Positions 1 through 9,109 of a DNA stretch of 64,000 nt are shown here, in pieces. The stretch lies in the NCBI GenBank assembly GCA_947466425.1, contig CANIBZ010000010.1, positions 1 to 64,000 on the forward strand. The letters are read 5' to 3'. The position numbers and the translations under genes are program-made. The notes beneath the pieces were generated by a model that saw only the letters and a list, made by a program, of their open reading frames with translations, had not been told where the DNA came from and searched no databases. Numbering within the stretch: the first letter of the stretch is position 1; the number at the start of each line of letters is the position of its first letter. Source of the stretch: Flavobacteriales bacterium (GTDB taxonomy: Bacteria > Bacteroidota > Bacteroidia > Flavobacteriales_D > Sanyastnellaceae).

Positions 1-711
1 AAAGGTTTGGTTCAATACAACGGTTGTCCAGACACAGACGGAGACAATATCATGGATAAAGTAGATGAGTGTCCAACAGTATATGGTATTGCTGAATTGA
101 AGGGTTGTCCTGCCGCTCAATTAACTCATTTCAATAATGAAACACAAATAGAAAAAGTCACACAAGGTGGTGGAGTCTATAGTTATGGAAATAATATAGA
201 GGGCAAGACTGCGAAGTTCAAGTTGGAAGGATACAACGCGGATACAGTGAAGACTGTGTTTGTGACTGCTCCGAATCTTCGCGGAAAGAATGCTTACCGT
301 GAAGCCGATGGATTCTTCCGTTTTGCGAAGGAAGCGGAAGTAATTATCTTGAAGGAAGAAGAGAAGCAAGTCATGAAGAAGGCATTCGAGAACCTTGAGT
401 TCAAGAGCACGAGCGATATTATTCTAACTAGCTCATTCACTAGTCTGAACGAATTGGCTCAGCTAATGGCTGCCAACCCATCATGGAAGCTACGCATTTC
501 AGGACATACAGATAATGTTGGTAATGCTGCATCGAATATGGATCTTTCAAAACGCAGATCTGAATCGGTTAAAAAGTACTTGGTAAGCAAAGGAATTGCA
601 GCGGATCGTTTCGAAGTGCAGTACTTCGGTGCTGAAAAGCCAATTGCTCCAAACGAAACGCCAGAAGGTCGTGCAAGAAACCGTCGTGTTGAGATGCTTC
701 TTGTAGAATAA
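1..711 (+). CDS. OmpA-family outer-membrane protein, C-terminal part (5' truncated by window)
   Basis: The reading frame is open from base 1, so the true start lies upstream. The first ~35 residues contain a thrombospondin type 3-like calcium-binding stretch (DTDGDNIMDKVDECP). After a linker of ~100 residues comes a complete OmpA C-terminal peptidoglycan-binding domain (about residues 130-236), recognisable from SGHTDNVG, the NMDLSKRRSESVKKYL helix and GRARNRRVE. Family knowledge: such proteins anchor the outer membrane non-covalently to peptidoglycan, and TSP3 repeats form a spacer between barrel and anchor. A strong terminator follows 20 bases after the stop, so this ends a transcription unit. 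The N-terminal barrel is not visible. Confidence 0.9.
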   Translation, partial: KGLVQYNGCPDTDGDNIMDKVDECPTVYGIAELKGCPAAQLTHFNNETQIEKVTQGGGVYSYGNNIEGKTAKFKLEGYNADTVKTVFVTAPNLRGKNAYREADGFFRFAKEAEVIILKEEEKQVMKKAFENLEFKSTSDIILTSSFTSLNELAQLMAANPSWKLRISGHTDNVGNAASNMDLSKRRSESVKKYLVSKGIAADRFEVQYFGAEKPIAPNETPEGRARNRRVEMLLVE

Positions 712-731
712 TAGAAACCTATTCTGAATTG

Positions 732-770
732 AAAGGCCCCGATAATCAATTTATCGGGGCCTTTGCTTTA
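732..770 (+). terminator. Rho-independent terminator of the OmpA-family gene
   Basis: A 14-bp perfect stem AAAGGCCCCGATAA / TTATCGGGGCCTTT (732-745 with 751-764) has a 5-base loop and is followed by a T-rich stretch. It sits 20 bases after the stop codon. Confidence 0.9.
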
Positions 771-829
771 TTCGGAAAATTTGGACCGAGACTCTTTTAC
801 ATTTTTGTTAAAAGAAAAACAAAACGACT

Positions 830-883
830 ATGAAAAAGTACATAAACATCCAGCTTGGCGTTTGGATTTACGCCGACAGATAA
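830..883 (+). CDS. Possible 17-residue peptide in a free-standing mini transcription unit
   Basis: ATG at 830 opens a 17-residue frame MKKYINIQLGVWIYADR ending in TAA. It lies between the OmpA terminator and a second hairpin terminator at 919-953, so it forms a tiny unit of its own. A leader-peptide role would need a downstream biosynthetic gene, but the next gene is convergent. I do not recognise the peptide, and chance is possible at this length. The MKK start and the closely following private terminator are the main support. Confidence 0.4.
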   Translation: MKKYINIQLGVWIYADR

Positions 884-918
884 TACGATTTAGGTTTTGA
901 GGTTTGGTTTGGTTTAAG

Positions 919-953
919 AAGCCCTTTCAATTACGGTTGGAAGGGCTTTTTCT
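919..953 (+). terminator. Hairpin terminator
   Basis: Stem AAGCCCTT (919-926) pairs with AAGGGCTT (941-948) around a 14-base loop that adds some pairing, followed by TTTTTCTTT. It ends the short plus-strand unit and may also limit read-through from the minus-strand SDR gene that stops at 957. Confidence 0.7.
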
Positions 954-956
954 TTG

Positions 957-1976
957 CTAATCAGCTTGCGTAGCACCTTTCGATAGAACCTTGTAATACC
1001 GCATGGTGTCTTCAATACTTGAAAAAGTATTTCGGTATTCAAATCCGAATGCGCGCATGGCTTTGCTCCCATCGAATTGTTTTACCTCATCGTAGTTTCG
1101 AATAATCTCACGCGTAATGGTGGCGCGTTTTCCAGTGAATATTTCCACAAGTGCTTCCATGTAAAAAACAAGCTTAATCTGCCACTTCTTCGCAATGTTT
1201 TTTCCAATTTTAACTTGAAGGGCGTCGGCAATTTTTGTGAAGAGTTCCGACATGCGAATATTTTCTGCGCAAAGAATATAGCGCTCATTGGTAGGCTCTT
1301 GTTTCGCGGCGCGAATCATCACTTCCACGACATCTAAAACAGAGACAATCCCGCTTCCACCAGCGGGTAAGGCCGGAAGGCCTTTTTCAATCCGAGCAAT
1401 CATGGTTCCTGAGCTGCGCGTGCAATTGTTTGGACCGAAAATGATTGCCGGATTTAATATCGTTGCATTCAATCCCTCTTGAATTCCGCGCCAAACCTCT
1501 TGTTCAGAAAGATATTTTCCCTTCGAATAATTTGAATGGTAATCGTTGAAATCACGCGGGGTTTCTTCATCAATAACCTCTCCTTTTGAATCGCCCAAAG
1601 CAGAAATGGAGCTTACGTGAATCAAGTGTTTCACTTCATTTTCAACGCAGGCATTCACCATGTTTTTCGTTCCGTTGATATTCACTTCCAACATACGCGA
1701 AGCATCTTTTTTGTGATACGAAACAATGGCAGCGCAATGAAAAACGTTTTCCATTCCTTCCGTTAAATCGAACATATCGTCAGCATCTTCCACGTCTCCC
1801 TTCACCCACTGAACCTGAGAAAAAAGGTTTTCCTTTTCATAAAATTGAAACAAGTTGAATACTTCGGATTTGCCGATTTCATTTCGAAACAAAGCAGAAA
1901 CAGGCATTCCTTCTTCAGCCAAGCGAAGAACAAGATGACTTCCAATTAAACCCGTTGCCCCTGTTACAAAATTCAT
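957..1976 (-). CDS. NAD(P)-dependent epimerase/dehydratase (extended SDR family)
   Basis: A 339-residue protein with the N-terminal Rossmann motif TGATGLIGS (residues 5-13) and the SDR catalytic pair in YSKGK (Y150, K154), preceded by VSSISALG. The length and layout match the dihydroflavonol-4-reductase/3-beta-HSD-like branch of extended SDRs, which reduce or epimerise a sugar, sterol or flavonoid-like substrate with NAD(P)H. The actual substrate cannot be read from sequence. It is divergently arranged with uvrC, with only about 30 bases between the start codons. Confidence 0.9.
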   Translation of the reverse strand: MNFVTGATGLIGSHLVLRLAEEGMPVSALFRNEIGKSEVFNLFQFYEKENLFSQVQWVKGDVEDADDMFDLTEGMENVFHCAAIVSYHKKDASRMLEVNINGTKNMVNACVENEVKHLIHVSSISALGDSKGEVIDEETPRDFNDYHSNYSKGKYLSEQEVWRGIQEGLNATILNPAIIFGPNNCTRSSGTMIARIEKGLPALPAGGSGIVSVLDVVEVMIRAAKQEPTNERYILCAENIRMSELFTKIADALQVKIGKNIAKKWQIKLVFYMEALVEIFTGKRATITREIIRNYDEVKQFDGSKAMRAFGFEYRNTFSSIEDTMRYYKVLSKGATQAD

Positions 1977-2005
1977 TGTGGCGAAGATATACCGATATTT
2001 GTCTT

Positions 2006-3811
2006 GTGGAAGTTTCCGATCACATCAAAAGTATTTTAAAGGCCTTGCCCGAAAAGGCCGGTGTCTATCAGTTCTTCGAAGAGAACGGATCTATCTTGTA
2101 TGTGGGGAAAGCGAAGGTGCTGAAGAACCGTGTGACGAGTTATTTCAACAAGAATAAATACGAGAGTATAAAGACCAAATTAATGGTCAAGAAAATTCGC
2201 GACATCAAGTATTCAGTTGTTGAAACAGAATCTGATGCATTGTTGTTGGAAGATTCTCTCATTAAAAAGTTCAAGCCGCGTTACAATATTTTGTTGAAGG
2301 ACGATAAGTCTTATTCAAGTATTGTGATCAAGAACGAACCCTTTCCGCGTGTGCTCAGTACGCGTCAAATTTTAAATGATGGTTCAACGTATTTCGGTCC
2401 TTACACTTCCGGAAAATCGTTGTATTCGATACTCGATTTAATTAGGGAATTGTACCCCCTTCGAACCTGCACGTTGAATCTTTCGAAGGCGAATATTCAA
2501 GCTAAAAAATTCAAGGTTTGTTTGGAATATCATTTGGGAAATTGTTTGGGACCTTGTGTAGGAAAACAGCGTGAAGAGGACTACCAGCAAGGTGTTCAGC
2601 ACATCAAGCGTATCATCAAAGGCGAATATTTAGAGGCGGTGAAGAACCTAAAAAAAGAAATGCTTTTGTTGGCTTCAGAACAAAAATTCGAGCAAGCGCA
2701 GCAGTTGAAAGAGCGCATTCAAACCTTGGAAAATTTCCAGGCGAAGTCTACCATTGTGAATACGGACATTGACAATGTTGAAGTCTTTTCCATTGCTTCT
2801 GACGCGCAAAGCATTTACGCGAATTACATGCACATTATGCGCGGAAGCATTGTGCACGTCTACACAGCAGAGGTGGTTCGTCAACTCGATGAGACCCACG
2901 AGGAGGTGCTTGCTTTTGTTATTCGGTCGTTCCGGGAACGGATGAAGAGTCAAGCGAAAACGGCGATTATACCCTTCGATATCAATGAGAAAATTCCGGG
3001 ATTGGAACTCATTGTTCCGCAGCGCGGAGATAAGAAAAAGTTGGTTGATCTTTCCTTAAAAAACGCGAATCACTTCTTGTTGGAAGCACGCAAGCGTGCA
3101 GCTTTCTTAGACCCAGAGCGCAATACTCAACGCATTTTGGAAACCATGAAGAAAGATTTGCACCTGGCTGAATTACCTGTGCACATTGAGTGTTTCGACA
3201 ACTCGAACATTCAAGGAACGAATCCGGTGAGTGCGTGTGTGGTGTTTAAAAACGCGAAGCCAAGTAAGTCGGATTATCGCATTTTCAATATACAATCTGT
3301 CGTGGGGCCCGACGATTTTGCTTCTATGCGTGAAGCCGTTTACAGAAGGTATGCGCGATTGATTCAAGAGGAACAGCCGTTGCCACAGTTGTTGATTATT
3401 GATGGTGGAAAGGGACAGCTCTCTTCGGCCATGGAATCTTTGGATTTGTTGGGACTTCGTGGAAAGATTGCGGTTATTGGAATTGCGAAGCGCTTGGAAG
3501 AAATCTTCTTTCCGGGCGACAGCATTCCCATTTATCTCGACAAGCGCAGTGAGAGTTTGAAGATTATTCAGCACTTGCGCAATGAAGCTCATAGGTATGG
3601 TCTAAGTAAACACAGGCAACGTAGGAGTAAGGGTGCCATTCATTCTGAATTGGAGAACATTGCTGGAGTTGGTAAGAAGACGATTGAAAAGTTACTGCAA
3701 CATTTTTCTTCTGTTGCACGAATTAAAGCCGCTACACAAAATGAAATTGAACAAGTGGTGGGTGAAAAAATAGCCGAAAAAATAAAGAATTATTTCACGA
3801 AGGCGCATTAG
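2006..3811 (+). CDS. uvrC: Excinuclease ABC subunit C
   Basis: Makes both incisions around bulky DNA lesions in UvrABC nucleotide excision repair. The GIY-YIG nuclease domain is N-terminal (G19-V-Y, then LYVGK at 31-35), followed by the UVR motif (about 200-235), the RNase H-like C-terminal nuclease (ECFDNSNIQG, LLIIDGGKGQL, GIAKRLEE) and tandem helix-hairpin-helix motifs at the end (IAGVGKKTIEKLL). I chose GTG at 2006 because it places the GIY domain at the usual distance from the start and gives about 601 residues, the family length. An upstream TTG at 1955 would overlap the divergent SDR gene. The 5' leader would be very short or absent. Confidence 0.95.
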   Translation: MEVSDHIKSILKALPEKAGVYQFFEENGSILYVGKAKVLKNRVTSYFNKNKYESIKTKLMVKKIRDIKYSVVETESDALLLEDSLIKKFKPRYNILLKDDKSYSSIVIKNEPFPRVLSTRQILNDGSTYFGPYTSGKSLYSILDLIRELYPLRTCTLNLSKANIQAKKFKVCLEYHLGNCLGPCVGKQREEDYQQGVQHIKRIIKGEYLEAVKNLKKEMLLLASEQKFEQAQQLKERIQTLENFQAKSTIVNTDIDNVEVFSIASDAQSIYANYMHIMRGSIVHVYTAEVVRQLDETHEEVLAFVIRSFRERMKSQAKTAIIPFDINEKIPGLELIVPQRGDKKKLVDLSLKNANHFLLEARKRAAFLDPERNTQRILETMKKDLHLAELPVHIECFDNSNIQGTNPVSACVVFKNAKPSKSDYRIFNIQSVVGPDDFASMREAVYRRYARLIQEEQPLPQLLIIDGGKGQLSSAMESLDLLGLRGKIAVIGIAKRLEEIFFPGDSIPIYLDKRSESLKIIQHLRNEAHRYGLSKHRQRRSKGAIHSELENIAGVGKKTIEKLLQHFSSVARIKAATQNEIEQVVGEKIAEKIKNYFTKAH

Positions 3812-3867
3812 ATAGTTTAGTTTTGATAATATTAATTTTACCCTGAAAATTACGTTTGAAAAAAGCT

Positions 3868-6264
3868 ATGGAAAACACACCTGAACAAGAAAAAAAATAT
3901 GCAAAAATTCTTTGGTGGATTGGCATGTCTCCATGGTTTTTTTTCTCAATAATATTGGGAATTGTGTTGTTCAGTGGACTTCCAAACATTGGAGTACTGG
4001 CCAATCCAAAGGTGGGATTAGCTTCTCAAATTTATGCTTCTGACGGAACCTCCATTGGTGCGTTTTATAAGGAGAATCGATCAGATATCTCATACCAGGA
4101 AATCCCCCCGCATGTTGTAGACGCCTTGTTGGCAACCGAAGATGTGCGTTTTAGAGAACACAACGGAATAGACGCGCGAAGCTTGGTGAGGGCTGCTGTT
4201 TCACTTGGTTCAGACGGTGGAGGAAGTACAATTACTCAGCAGTTAGCGAAATTACAGTTTACCCGCGGTTACGAAGAAGTGGGCATTTTAACTCGAGTTG
4301 GCCAAAAATTACAAGAGTGGGTTATTGCATTGCGATTAGAGCGTGTATACACCAAAGACGAGATTATAACCATGTACCTAAACCAATATGATTTCTTGAA
4401 TCAAGCGGTGGGTCTTAAAAGTGCTGCGAGCATTTATTTCTCAACCTCTCCCGATTCGCTCACCATTCCTCAAGGTGCAATGTTAATTGGAATGTTAAAG
4501 AACTCTTCCTTGTTCAATCCGCTGAAGAGAGACTCCTTAGTCTTGAAACGTCGCGAGGTGGTCTTGTCACAAATGGTGAAATACGGAAAATTATCGGATG
4601 GAGATTACGAAACATACAGGTCCGAACCCCTCGGTCTTAACTATTCAAAAGTTTCTCACGACGAGGGTCAAGCACCTTATTTTCGAGAAGCTGTTAGAAA
4701 CAAGCTCACAGAAATTTTTGAAAGTAGGGATGCGAATGGCGAGTTGAAATACAAAAAGGCAGACGGGACGGCTTTTAACATTTACGAAGATGGTTTGAAA
4801 GTATATACTACGCTCGATCGAAAGATGCAGATTCACGCGGAGCATGCTGTAGAAGAGCATTTGAGCAAGGAGCTTCAGCCTGCGTTTACGCGAAATTTAT
4901 CGTCAAGACCTAAGGATAAATATCCATTCTACTCGAGAATTACAGAGAACGATCGCAATGCCATTTTAAGACAAGCCGTTGTAACAAGCGAGAGGTATAA
5001 AATGTTAGCTGGAAAAATGTGTCCGGATTGCGGCCGCCCAGCCTCATACATTGAAAGCGCAGACGGACACAATCATTGCAAAGAAGATGCAGGTGGGTGC
5101 GGATATACTTGGGACTCGCATTCTGAAGAGGATATTTTGGCCCAGTTTAACAAACCGGCCAAGATGACGGTTTATAAACATGGAGGTTACAAAGACACCA
5201 CCATGACTCCAATGGACAGTATTATTTACACGAAATCTATTCTACACGCAAGCTTAATGTCAATGGATCCGCGAAACGGATTCGTGAAAGCATGGGTAGG
5301 AGGTATCGATTATAAGTATTTTAAGTACGACAATGTATTTCTTTCAAAGAGGCAAGTAGGTTCAACGTTCAAGCCGTTTATCTATGCCATGGCCATGCGC
5401 ATGGGAATGAAACCTTGCGATAAAATTACAGGCGCTGGGTGTATTGATTTACCTACCGGAGGAAGATGGTGTCCGAAAGGAGGAGCGGGATCCACATATA
5501 CAATGGCAAAAGCATTGGCGGCGTCTGTAAACTCAATTGCGGCCACACTTATTTCTCGGTTCGGGCCAGAACCTGTTATTGCAATGATGAGACGAATGGG
5601 AGTGAAAAGTTTTATTCCAATGCAGTATTCTATTTCGTTGGGAGCGTGTGAACTCTCTATGTATGAATTGGTGGGTGCGCAAGCATCACTTGTGAATCAC
5701 GGGTTGTATATTGAACCGACCTTCATTATGCGCGTTGAGGACAAAAATGGAAATTTGATCTACGAGGCGGATCCTGTGATTGATCAGGCGTTGGAACCTG
5801 AAATAGCATACGAAACCGTTAAGTTAATGAAAGGGGTTTGTGATTTTGGAACGGCTGCTCGCATTCGTTCAAATCCTAAATTTGGAAAAATCCCATATCC
5901 ATTAGCTGGAAAAACGGGTACCACACAGAACAACACAGACGGTTGGTTCATTGGAATGACCCCCGAGTTGGTAACCGGTGTATGGGTAGGTGCGCAAGAT
6001 CCAACGGTTCGTTTCTCTAGCACAGCATTGGGCCAAGGAGCCAATACAGGGTTGCCAATTTTCGGATACTACATGAATGGAATTTATAAGGATGCGAATC
6101 TTTCCATTTCGAAGGGAGATTTTGAAGCACCGCTGAATTATGATCCAATCCGCTTCCAGTGCAATCAAACCGGTATGGGTGAATTATTCGATGATGGCGA
6201 AGACGCTACGTTTGAGGAGTTTTTCAACGGAGAATTGGAATTTGATGGCGATTCGCCAGAATAA
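3868..6264 (+). CDS. Bifunctional penicillin-binding protein 1A-type (transglycosylase/transpeptidase)
   Basis: Polymerises and cross-links peptidoglycan in the periplasm. It has one N-terminal membrane helix (about 20-45), a GT51 glycosyltransferase domain with catalytic E91 in ATEDVRFREHNGID and GGSTITQQLAK, then a transpeptidase domain with S499-T-F-K502 (SxxK), a SVN triad and K682-T-G-T. ATG 3868 is preferred; an in-frame TTG at 3856 would add four residues. Odd feature: four cysteines (C385-x2-C388, C404-x6-C411) between the two catalytic domains look like a zinc knuckle. The gene is followed 8 bases later by scoA. Confidence 0.95.
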   Translation: MENTPEQEKKYAKILWWIGMSPWFFFSIILGIVLFSGLPNIGVLANPKVGLASQIYASDGTSIGAFYKENRSDISYQEIPPHVVDALLATEDVRFREHNGIDARSLVRAAVSLGSDGGGSTITQQLAKLQFTRGYEEVGILTRVGQKLQEWVIALRLERVYTKDEIITMYLNQYDFLNQAVGLKSAASIYFSTSPDSLTIPQGAMLIGMLKNSSLFNPLKRDSLVLKRREVVLSQMVKYGKLSDGDYETYRSEPLGLNYSKVSHDEGQAPYFREAVRNKLTEIFESRDANGELKYKKADGTAFNIYEDGLKVYTTLDRKMQIHAEHAVEEHLSKELQPAFTRNLSSRPKDKYPFYSRITENDRNAILRQAVVTSERYKMLAGKMCPDCGRPASYIESADGHNHCKEDAGGCGYTWDSHSEEDILAQFNKPAKMTVYKHGGYKDTTMTPMDSIIYTKSILHASLMSMDPRNGFVKAWVGGIDYKYFKYDNVFLSKRQVGSTFKPFIYAMAMRMGMKPCDKITGAGCIDLPTGGRWCPKGGAGSTYTMAKALAASVNSIAATLISRFGPEPVIAMMRRMGVKSFIPMQYSISLGACELSMYELVGAQASLVNHGLYIEPTFIMRVEDKNGNLIYEADPVIDQALEPEIAYETVKLMKGVCDFGTAARIRSNPKFGKIPYPLAGKTGTTQNNTDGWFIGMTPELVTGVWVGAQDPTVRFSSTALGQGANTGLPIFGYYMNGIYKDANLSISKGDFEAPLNYDPIRFQCNQTGMGELFDDGEDATFEEFFNGELEFDGDSPE

Positions 6265-6272
6265 AATAGATT

Positions 6273-6977
6273 ATGGGATTTAATAAAGTAAGAGCTTCTG
6301 CAGCGGAAGCATGTGAAGGCATTACATCTGGAATGACCCTTATGGTGGGCGGTTTCGGATTGTGTGGAATACCTGAAAATTGCATTACCGAATTGGTGAA
6401 GATGGGTGTGAAAGATCTCACTTGCATTTCGAATAACGCCGGAGTAGATGACTTCGGATTGGGCTTTTTACTTCAAAAAAAGCAAGTCAAGAAAATGATT
6501 AGCTCTTACGTTGGCGAGAACGCCGAATTTGAGCGTCAGATGTTGAGTGGTGAGTTGGAAGTAGAATTGATTCCTCAAGGAACATTGGCTACGCGTTGCA
6601 TGGCAGCCGGATACGGAATGCCAGTCGTGTACACACCCGCAGGTGTTGGAACGGAAGTGGCGGAAGGAAAAGAAGTGCGTGAGTTCAAAGGGAAGAAGTA
6701 TTTGATGGAAGAAGCATTTGATGCAGACTTCGCGTTGGTGAAGGCTTGGAAGGGCGATGCCATGGGTAACTTGGTGTTTCGTTCTACGGCGCGCAACTTT
6801 AATCCTATGATGGCTATGGCCGGAAAGATTACCATTGTGGAAGTGGAAGAGTTGGTGCCACTTGGAGCATTGGATCCTGATCACATTCACACGCCGGGCA
6901 TTTACGTGCACCGCATTTTTCAAGGAGTGAATTACGAAAAGAGAATTGAGCAGCGTACTGTTCGTCAAAGAATATAA
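6273..6977 (+). CDS. scoA: 3-oxoacid (succinyl-CoA:acetoacetate) CoA-transferase subunit A
   Basis: Alpha subunit of the two-subunit CoA-transferase that moves CoA from succinyl-CoA to acetoacetate in ketone-body and branched-chain degradation. The 234 residues match the family length. N-terminal [19 protein letters not shown] is the signature glycine-rich loop, with further conserved [12 protein letters not shown] and TARNFNP. The beta subunit starts 2 bases after the stop, so the two are co-transcribed and probably translationally coupled. Confidence 0.93.
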   Translation: MGFNKVRASAAEACEGITSGMTLMVGGFGLCGIPENCITELVKMGVKDLTCISNNAGVDDFGLGFLLQKKQVKKMISSYVGENAEFERQMLSGELEVELIPQGTLATRCMAAGYGMPVVYTPAGVGTEVAEGKEVREFKGKKYLMEEAFDADFALVKAWKGDAMGNLVFRSTARNFNPMMAMAGKITIVEVEELVPLGALDPDHIHTPGIYVHRIFQGVNYEKRIEQRTVRQRI

Positions 6978-6979
6978 TT

Positions 6980-7612
6980 ATGGCTTGGGATAAAATTGGA
7001 ATAGCGAAGCGCATAGCGCAAGAAGTTCAGGATGGAACCTACGTGAACTTAGGCATAGGCATCCCTACGTTGGTAGCGAATTACATTCCGGAAGGAATGG
7101 AAGTGGAATTGCAAAGTGAGAATGGTATTTTAGGAATGGGGCCTTTTCCTTTTGAAGGAGAGGAAGACGCAGACTTAATTAATGCAGGGAAGCAGACGGT
7201 TACCTTGCGTGAAGGATCTTCCATTTTCGACAGTGCCATGAGCTTCGGAATGATCAGAGCGCAGAAGGTAGATCTAACTATTTTGGGTGCCATGGAAGTG
7301 AGTGAGAACGGAGATATTTCCAATTGGAAAGTTCCAGGTAAGATGGTGAAGGGCATGGGCGGTGCCATGGATTTGGTGGCCAGCGCGAAGAACATCATTG
7401 TGGCTATGCAGCATTGCGACAAGGCGGGTAACTCGAAGTTATTGCCACAATGTTCGCTCCCTCTAACGGGCATTCATTGCATTAAAAAAGTAGTCACCGA
7501 TTTAGGTGTATTCGATATTCGTGATGGCGCGTTTCATTTGGTTGAATTGGCTCCGGATGTAACGTTGGAAGAGGTTATCGCCAAAACCGCTGGGAAACTG
7601 CTTACGCAGTAG
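6980..7612 (+). CDS. scoB: 3-oxoacid CoA-transferase subunit B
   Basis: Beta subunit carrying the catalytic glutamate in SENGILGMGP (E47), which forms the glutamyl-CoA thioester. GIGIPTLVANYIP and the C-terminal FDIRDG region are family-typical. The 210-residue length is normal for the bacterial split form. Its stop codon TAG (7610-7612) lies at the start of an array of short hairpins separated by GAAT, so the 3' end of the scoAB transcript would fold into those hairpins. Confidence 0.93.
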   Translation: MAWDKIGIAKRIAQEVQDGTYVNLGIGIPTLVANYIPEGMEVELQSENGILGMGPFPFEGEEDADLINAGKQTVTLREGSSIFDSAMSFGMIRAQKVDLTILGAMEVSENGDISNWKVPGKMVKGMGGAMDLVASAKNIIVAMQHCDKAGNSKLLPQCSLPLTGIHCIKKVVTDLGVFDIRDGAFHLVELAPDVTLEEVIAKTAGKLLTQ

Positions 7613-7648
7613 AATGCCCGAAGGGCGAATGTTGCGGAGCAACGAATG
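7598..7648 (+). repeat. Mini-hairpin array 1, left half (GAAT spacers), interrupted by IS
   Basis: Units in order: CTGC-TTAC-GCAG (7598-7609, spans scoB codons), TA plus spacer GAAT (7612-7615), GCCC-GAA-GGGC (7616-7626), GAAT, GTTGC-GGA-GCAAC (7631-7643), GAAT, then a single G before the IS. Stems are perfect but differ from each other; the spacer is invariant. Continues at 9110 after the IS. Confidence 0.85.
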
Positions 7649-7689
7649 TGACTTGTCCTAAAATAGGTTTACACTGAAAAGTGTAAAAC

Positions 7690-8121
7690 ATGAACAAAAA
7701 AATCATTCAAAAGACAACGAAGTATTTTACCACAGAAGAGCGACACAAAATCATTCAAGAATTTCTAAAATCTGACGATACGAAAGTTGAGATTTGGAAG
7801 AAATACACCGGAATGCCCGAAGAAAACGGCCGTCTATTGGCCTGGATGAGAAAGTTGGGCTACAACACTCAAGTTAAAGCAAAAGGCAGTAACATTGAAT
7901 CAAATTTGTATCCAATGGCAAAGAAGAGGGCCTTGCCTAATAAGCCAATTAATAGTTCCGATGAATCTTTTGAGCAGCTTCAGCTAAAAAAACGAATAGC
8001 TGAATTAGAAAAGCAATTAAAGGATGCGGAGCTAAAGGCAATTGCTTTCTCAACGATGGTTGATATTGCCGAAAAGGAGTTTAATATTCCGATTAGAAAA
8101 AAGTTCAATACCAAACCATAG
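7690..8121 (+). CDS. IS3-family transposase OrfA (DNA-binding part)
   Basis: A 143-residue protein with an N-terminal helix-turn-helix (about residues 10-60, YFTTEERHKIIQEFL...) and a C-terminal coiled/leucine-rich segment (ELEKQLKDAELKA) used for multimerisation. Family knowledge: OrfA alone inhibits transposition, while OrfAB made by -1 frameshift is the transposase. The slippery sequence A-AAA-AAG lies at 8097-8103 in this frame, seven codons before the stop, just after the stop (8094-8096) that closes the orfB frame upstream. Confidence 0.92.
   Translation: MNKKIIQKTTKYFTTEERHKIIQEFLKSDDTKVEIWKKYTGMPEENGRLLAWMRKLGYNTQVKAKGSNIESNLYPMAKKRALPNKPINSSDESFEQLQLKKRIAELEKQLKDAELKAIAFSTMVDIAEKEFNIPIRKKFNTKP
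8097..8103 (+). promoter_or_regulatory. -1 ribosomal frameshift heptamer A AAA AAG
   Basis: In orfA frame the sequence reads A|AAA|AAG. The -1 frame is the orfB frame, whose last upstream stop is TAG at 8094-8096, so slippage here joins OrfA to OrfB exactly where the frame opens. This is the standard IS3-family arrangement. Confidence 0.85.
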
Positions 8122-8126
8122 AAGCA

Positions 8127-9044
8127 ATGAAAAGCAACTATGCACGCGTAGGATTAGCCAAGCTATGCGGGTGGTTTGGTGTGACCAGGCAGGCTTATTA
8201 TCAGAATAATTGGGAAGGAATCTCAACCACTTTGGTGGAAGATTTAGTGTTACAACGTGTCAAAGAGATCCGTGAAAACCATCCTCGTATGGGTACGCGA
8301 AAGCTTTATGACTTACTTCAATCTTTTCTATTGGAACATCATATTAAAATGGGTCGAGACGCCTTGTTTACTATGCTTTCCGAAAATCGCATGTTGGTTC
8401 GAAAACGCAAGAGAAGAGTACAAACCACTAACTCTCATCACTGGTTTAGAAAGTATCCGAACCTTATCCGTGAGCATGTTGCAACAGCTCCCAATCAGCT
8501 TTGGGTCAGTGACATTACCTATTGGAAAATTAATACCGGAGATCATCTGTACATCAGTTTTATTACCGATGTGTACTCGCATAAAATCGTTGGTTATCAA
8601 GTGGCGCAAACGATGGAAGCCATTGAAAGCATTAGAGCTTTGCAGATGGCACTTTCAACGTTGAGCGATAAAGAGAGTCTAAATCTTACTCATCACAGTG
8701 ACAGAGGCATTCAATATTGCAGCCACGCCTATGTAAAGCTATTGCAGGATTACAACATCCAAATTAGCATGACAGAGAACGGTGATCCGCTGGAGAATGC
8801 CTTAGCAGAGCGAGTAAATGGTATTATCAAAGAGGAGTATCTAGACGCTTATTCCATCGATAACCTTGCAGACGCAAAGGAATTACTCGTTGCTGTAGTT
8901 GAATTATACAACAGCGAAAGGCCTCACATGAGTATCAGCAACTTCACACCAAACCATGTTCATCATTCAAAAACTAAAACAGAAAGATTATGGAAGAATT
9001 ACTATAGAAAACAAAATACATTTGTAAACCTATTACAGGACTAA
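8127..9044 (+). CDS. IS3-family transposase OrfB (DDE integrase)
   Basis: A 305-residue rve-type catalytic core with an HTH_21-like N-terminal segment (KEIRENHPRMGTRKLYDLL) and the DD35E triad D129 (WVSDITYW), D192 (HHSDRGIQY) and E228 (ALAERVNG). It is probably translated mainly as an OrfAB fusion through the heptamer at 8097; the ATG at 8127 is 5 bases after the orfA stop. No internal stops or frameshifts are seen, so the element looks functional. Confidence 0.93.
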   Translation: MKSNYARVGLAKLCGWFGVTRQAYYQNNWEGISTTLVEDLVLQRVKEIRENHPRMGTRKLYDLLQSFLLEHHIKMGRDALFTMLSENRMLVRKRKRRVQTTNSHHWFRKYPNLIREHVATAPNQLWVSDITYWKINTGDHLYISFITDVYSHKIVGYQVAQTMEAIESIRALQMALSTLSDKESLNLTHHSDRGIQYCSHAYVKLLQDYNIQISMTENGDPLENALAERVNGIIKEEYLDAYSIDNLADAKELLVAVVELYNSERPHMSISNFTPNHVHHSKTKTERLWKNYYRKQNTFVNLLQD

Positions 9045-9109
9045 ATATGATCTGTAAACTAATAACAGGATTAACTAACTAAAGTGTAAACTTTTTTTAG
9101 GACGAGACA

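Larger units (their letters stand above)
7649..9109 (+). mobile_element. Complete IS3-family insertion sequence (1461 bp)
   Basis: Ends are TG...CA. Left TTGTCCTAAAATAGGTTTAC and the reverse complement of the right end TCGTCCTAAAAAAAGTTTAC are imperfect inverted repeats of about 25 bp. It is flanked by the direct repeat ATG (7646-7648 and 9110-9112), a 3-bp target duplication as IS3 elements make. It holds orfA and orfB with a -1 slippery heptamer, so it appears complete and possibly active. It landed inside a mini-hairpin array. Confidence 0.93.

Noticed and set aside
780-807. Promoter for the 17-residue ORF (TTTG and TACATTTT)
   Set aside because: The spacing of the two elements is 14 bases, too short for the Bacteroidota promoter.
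830-953. Amino-acid attenuator with leader peptide
   Set aside because: The layout fits, but the downstream gene is convergent and nothing biosynthetic follows.
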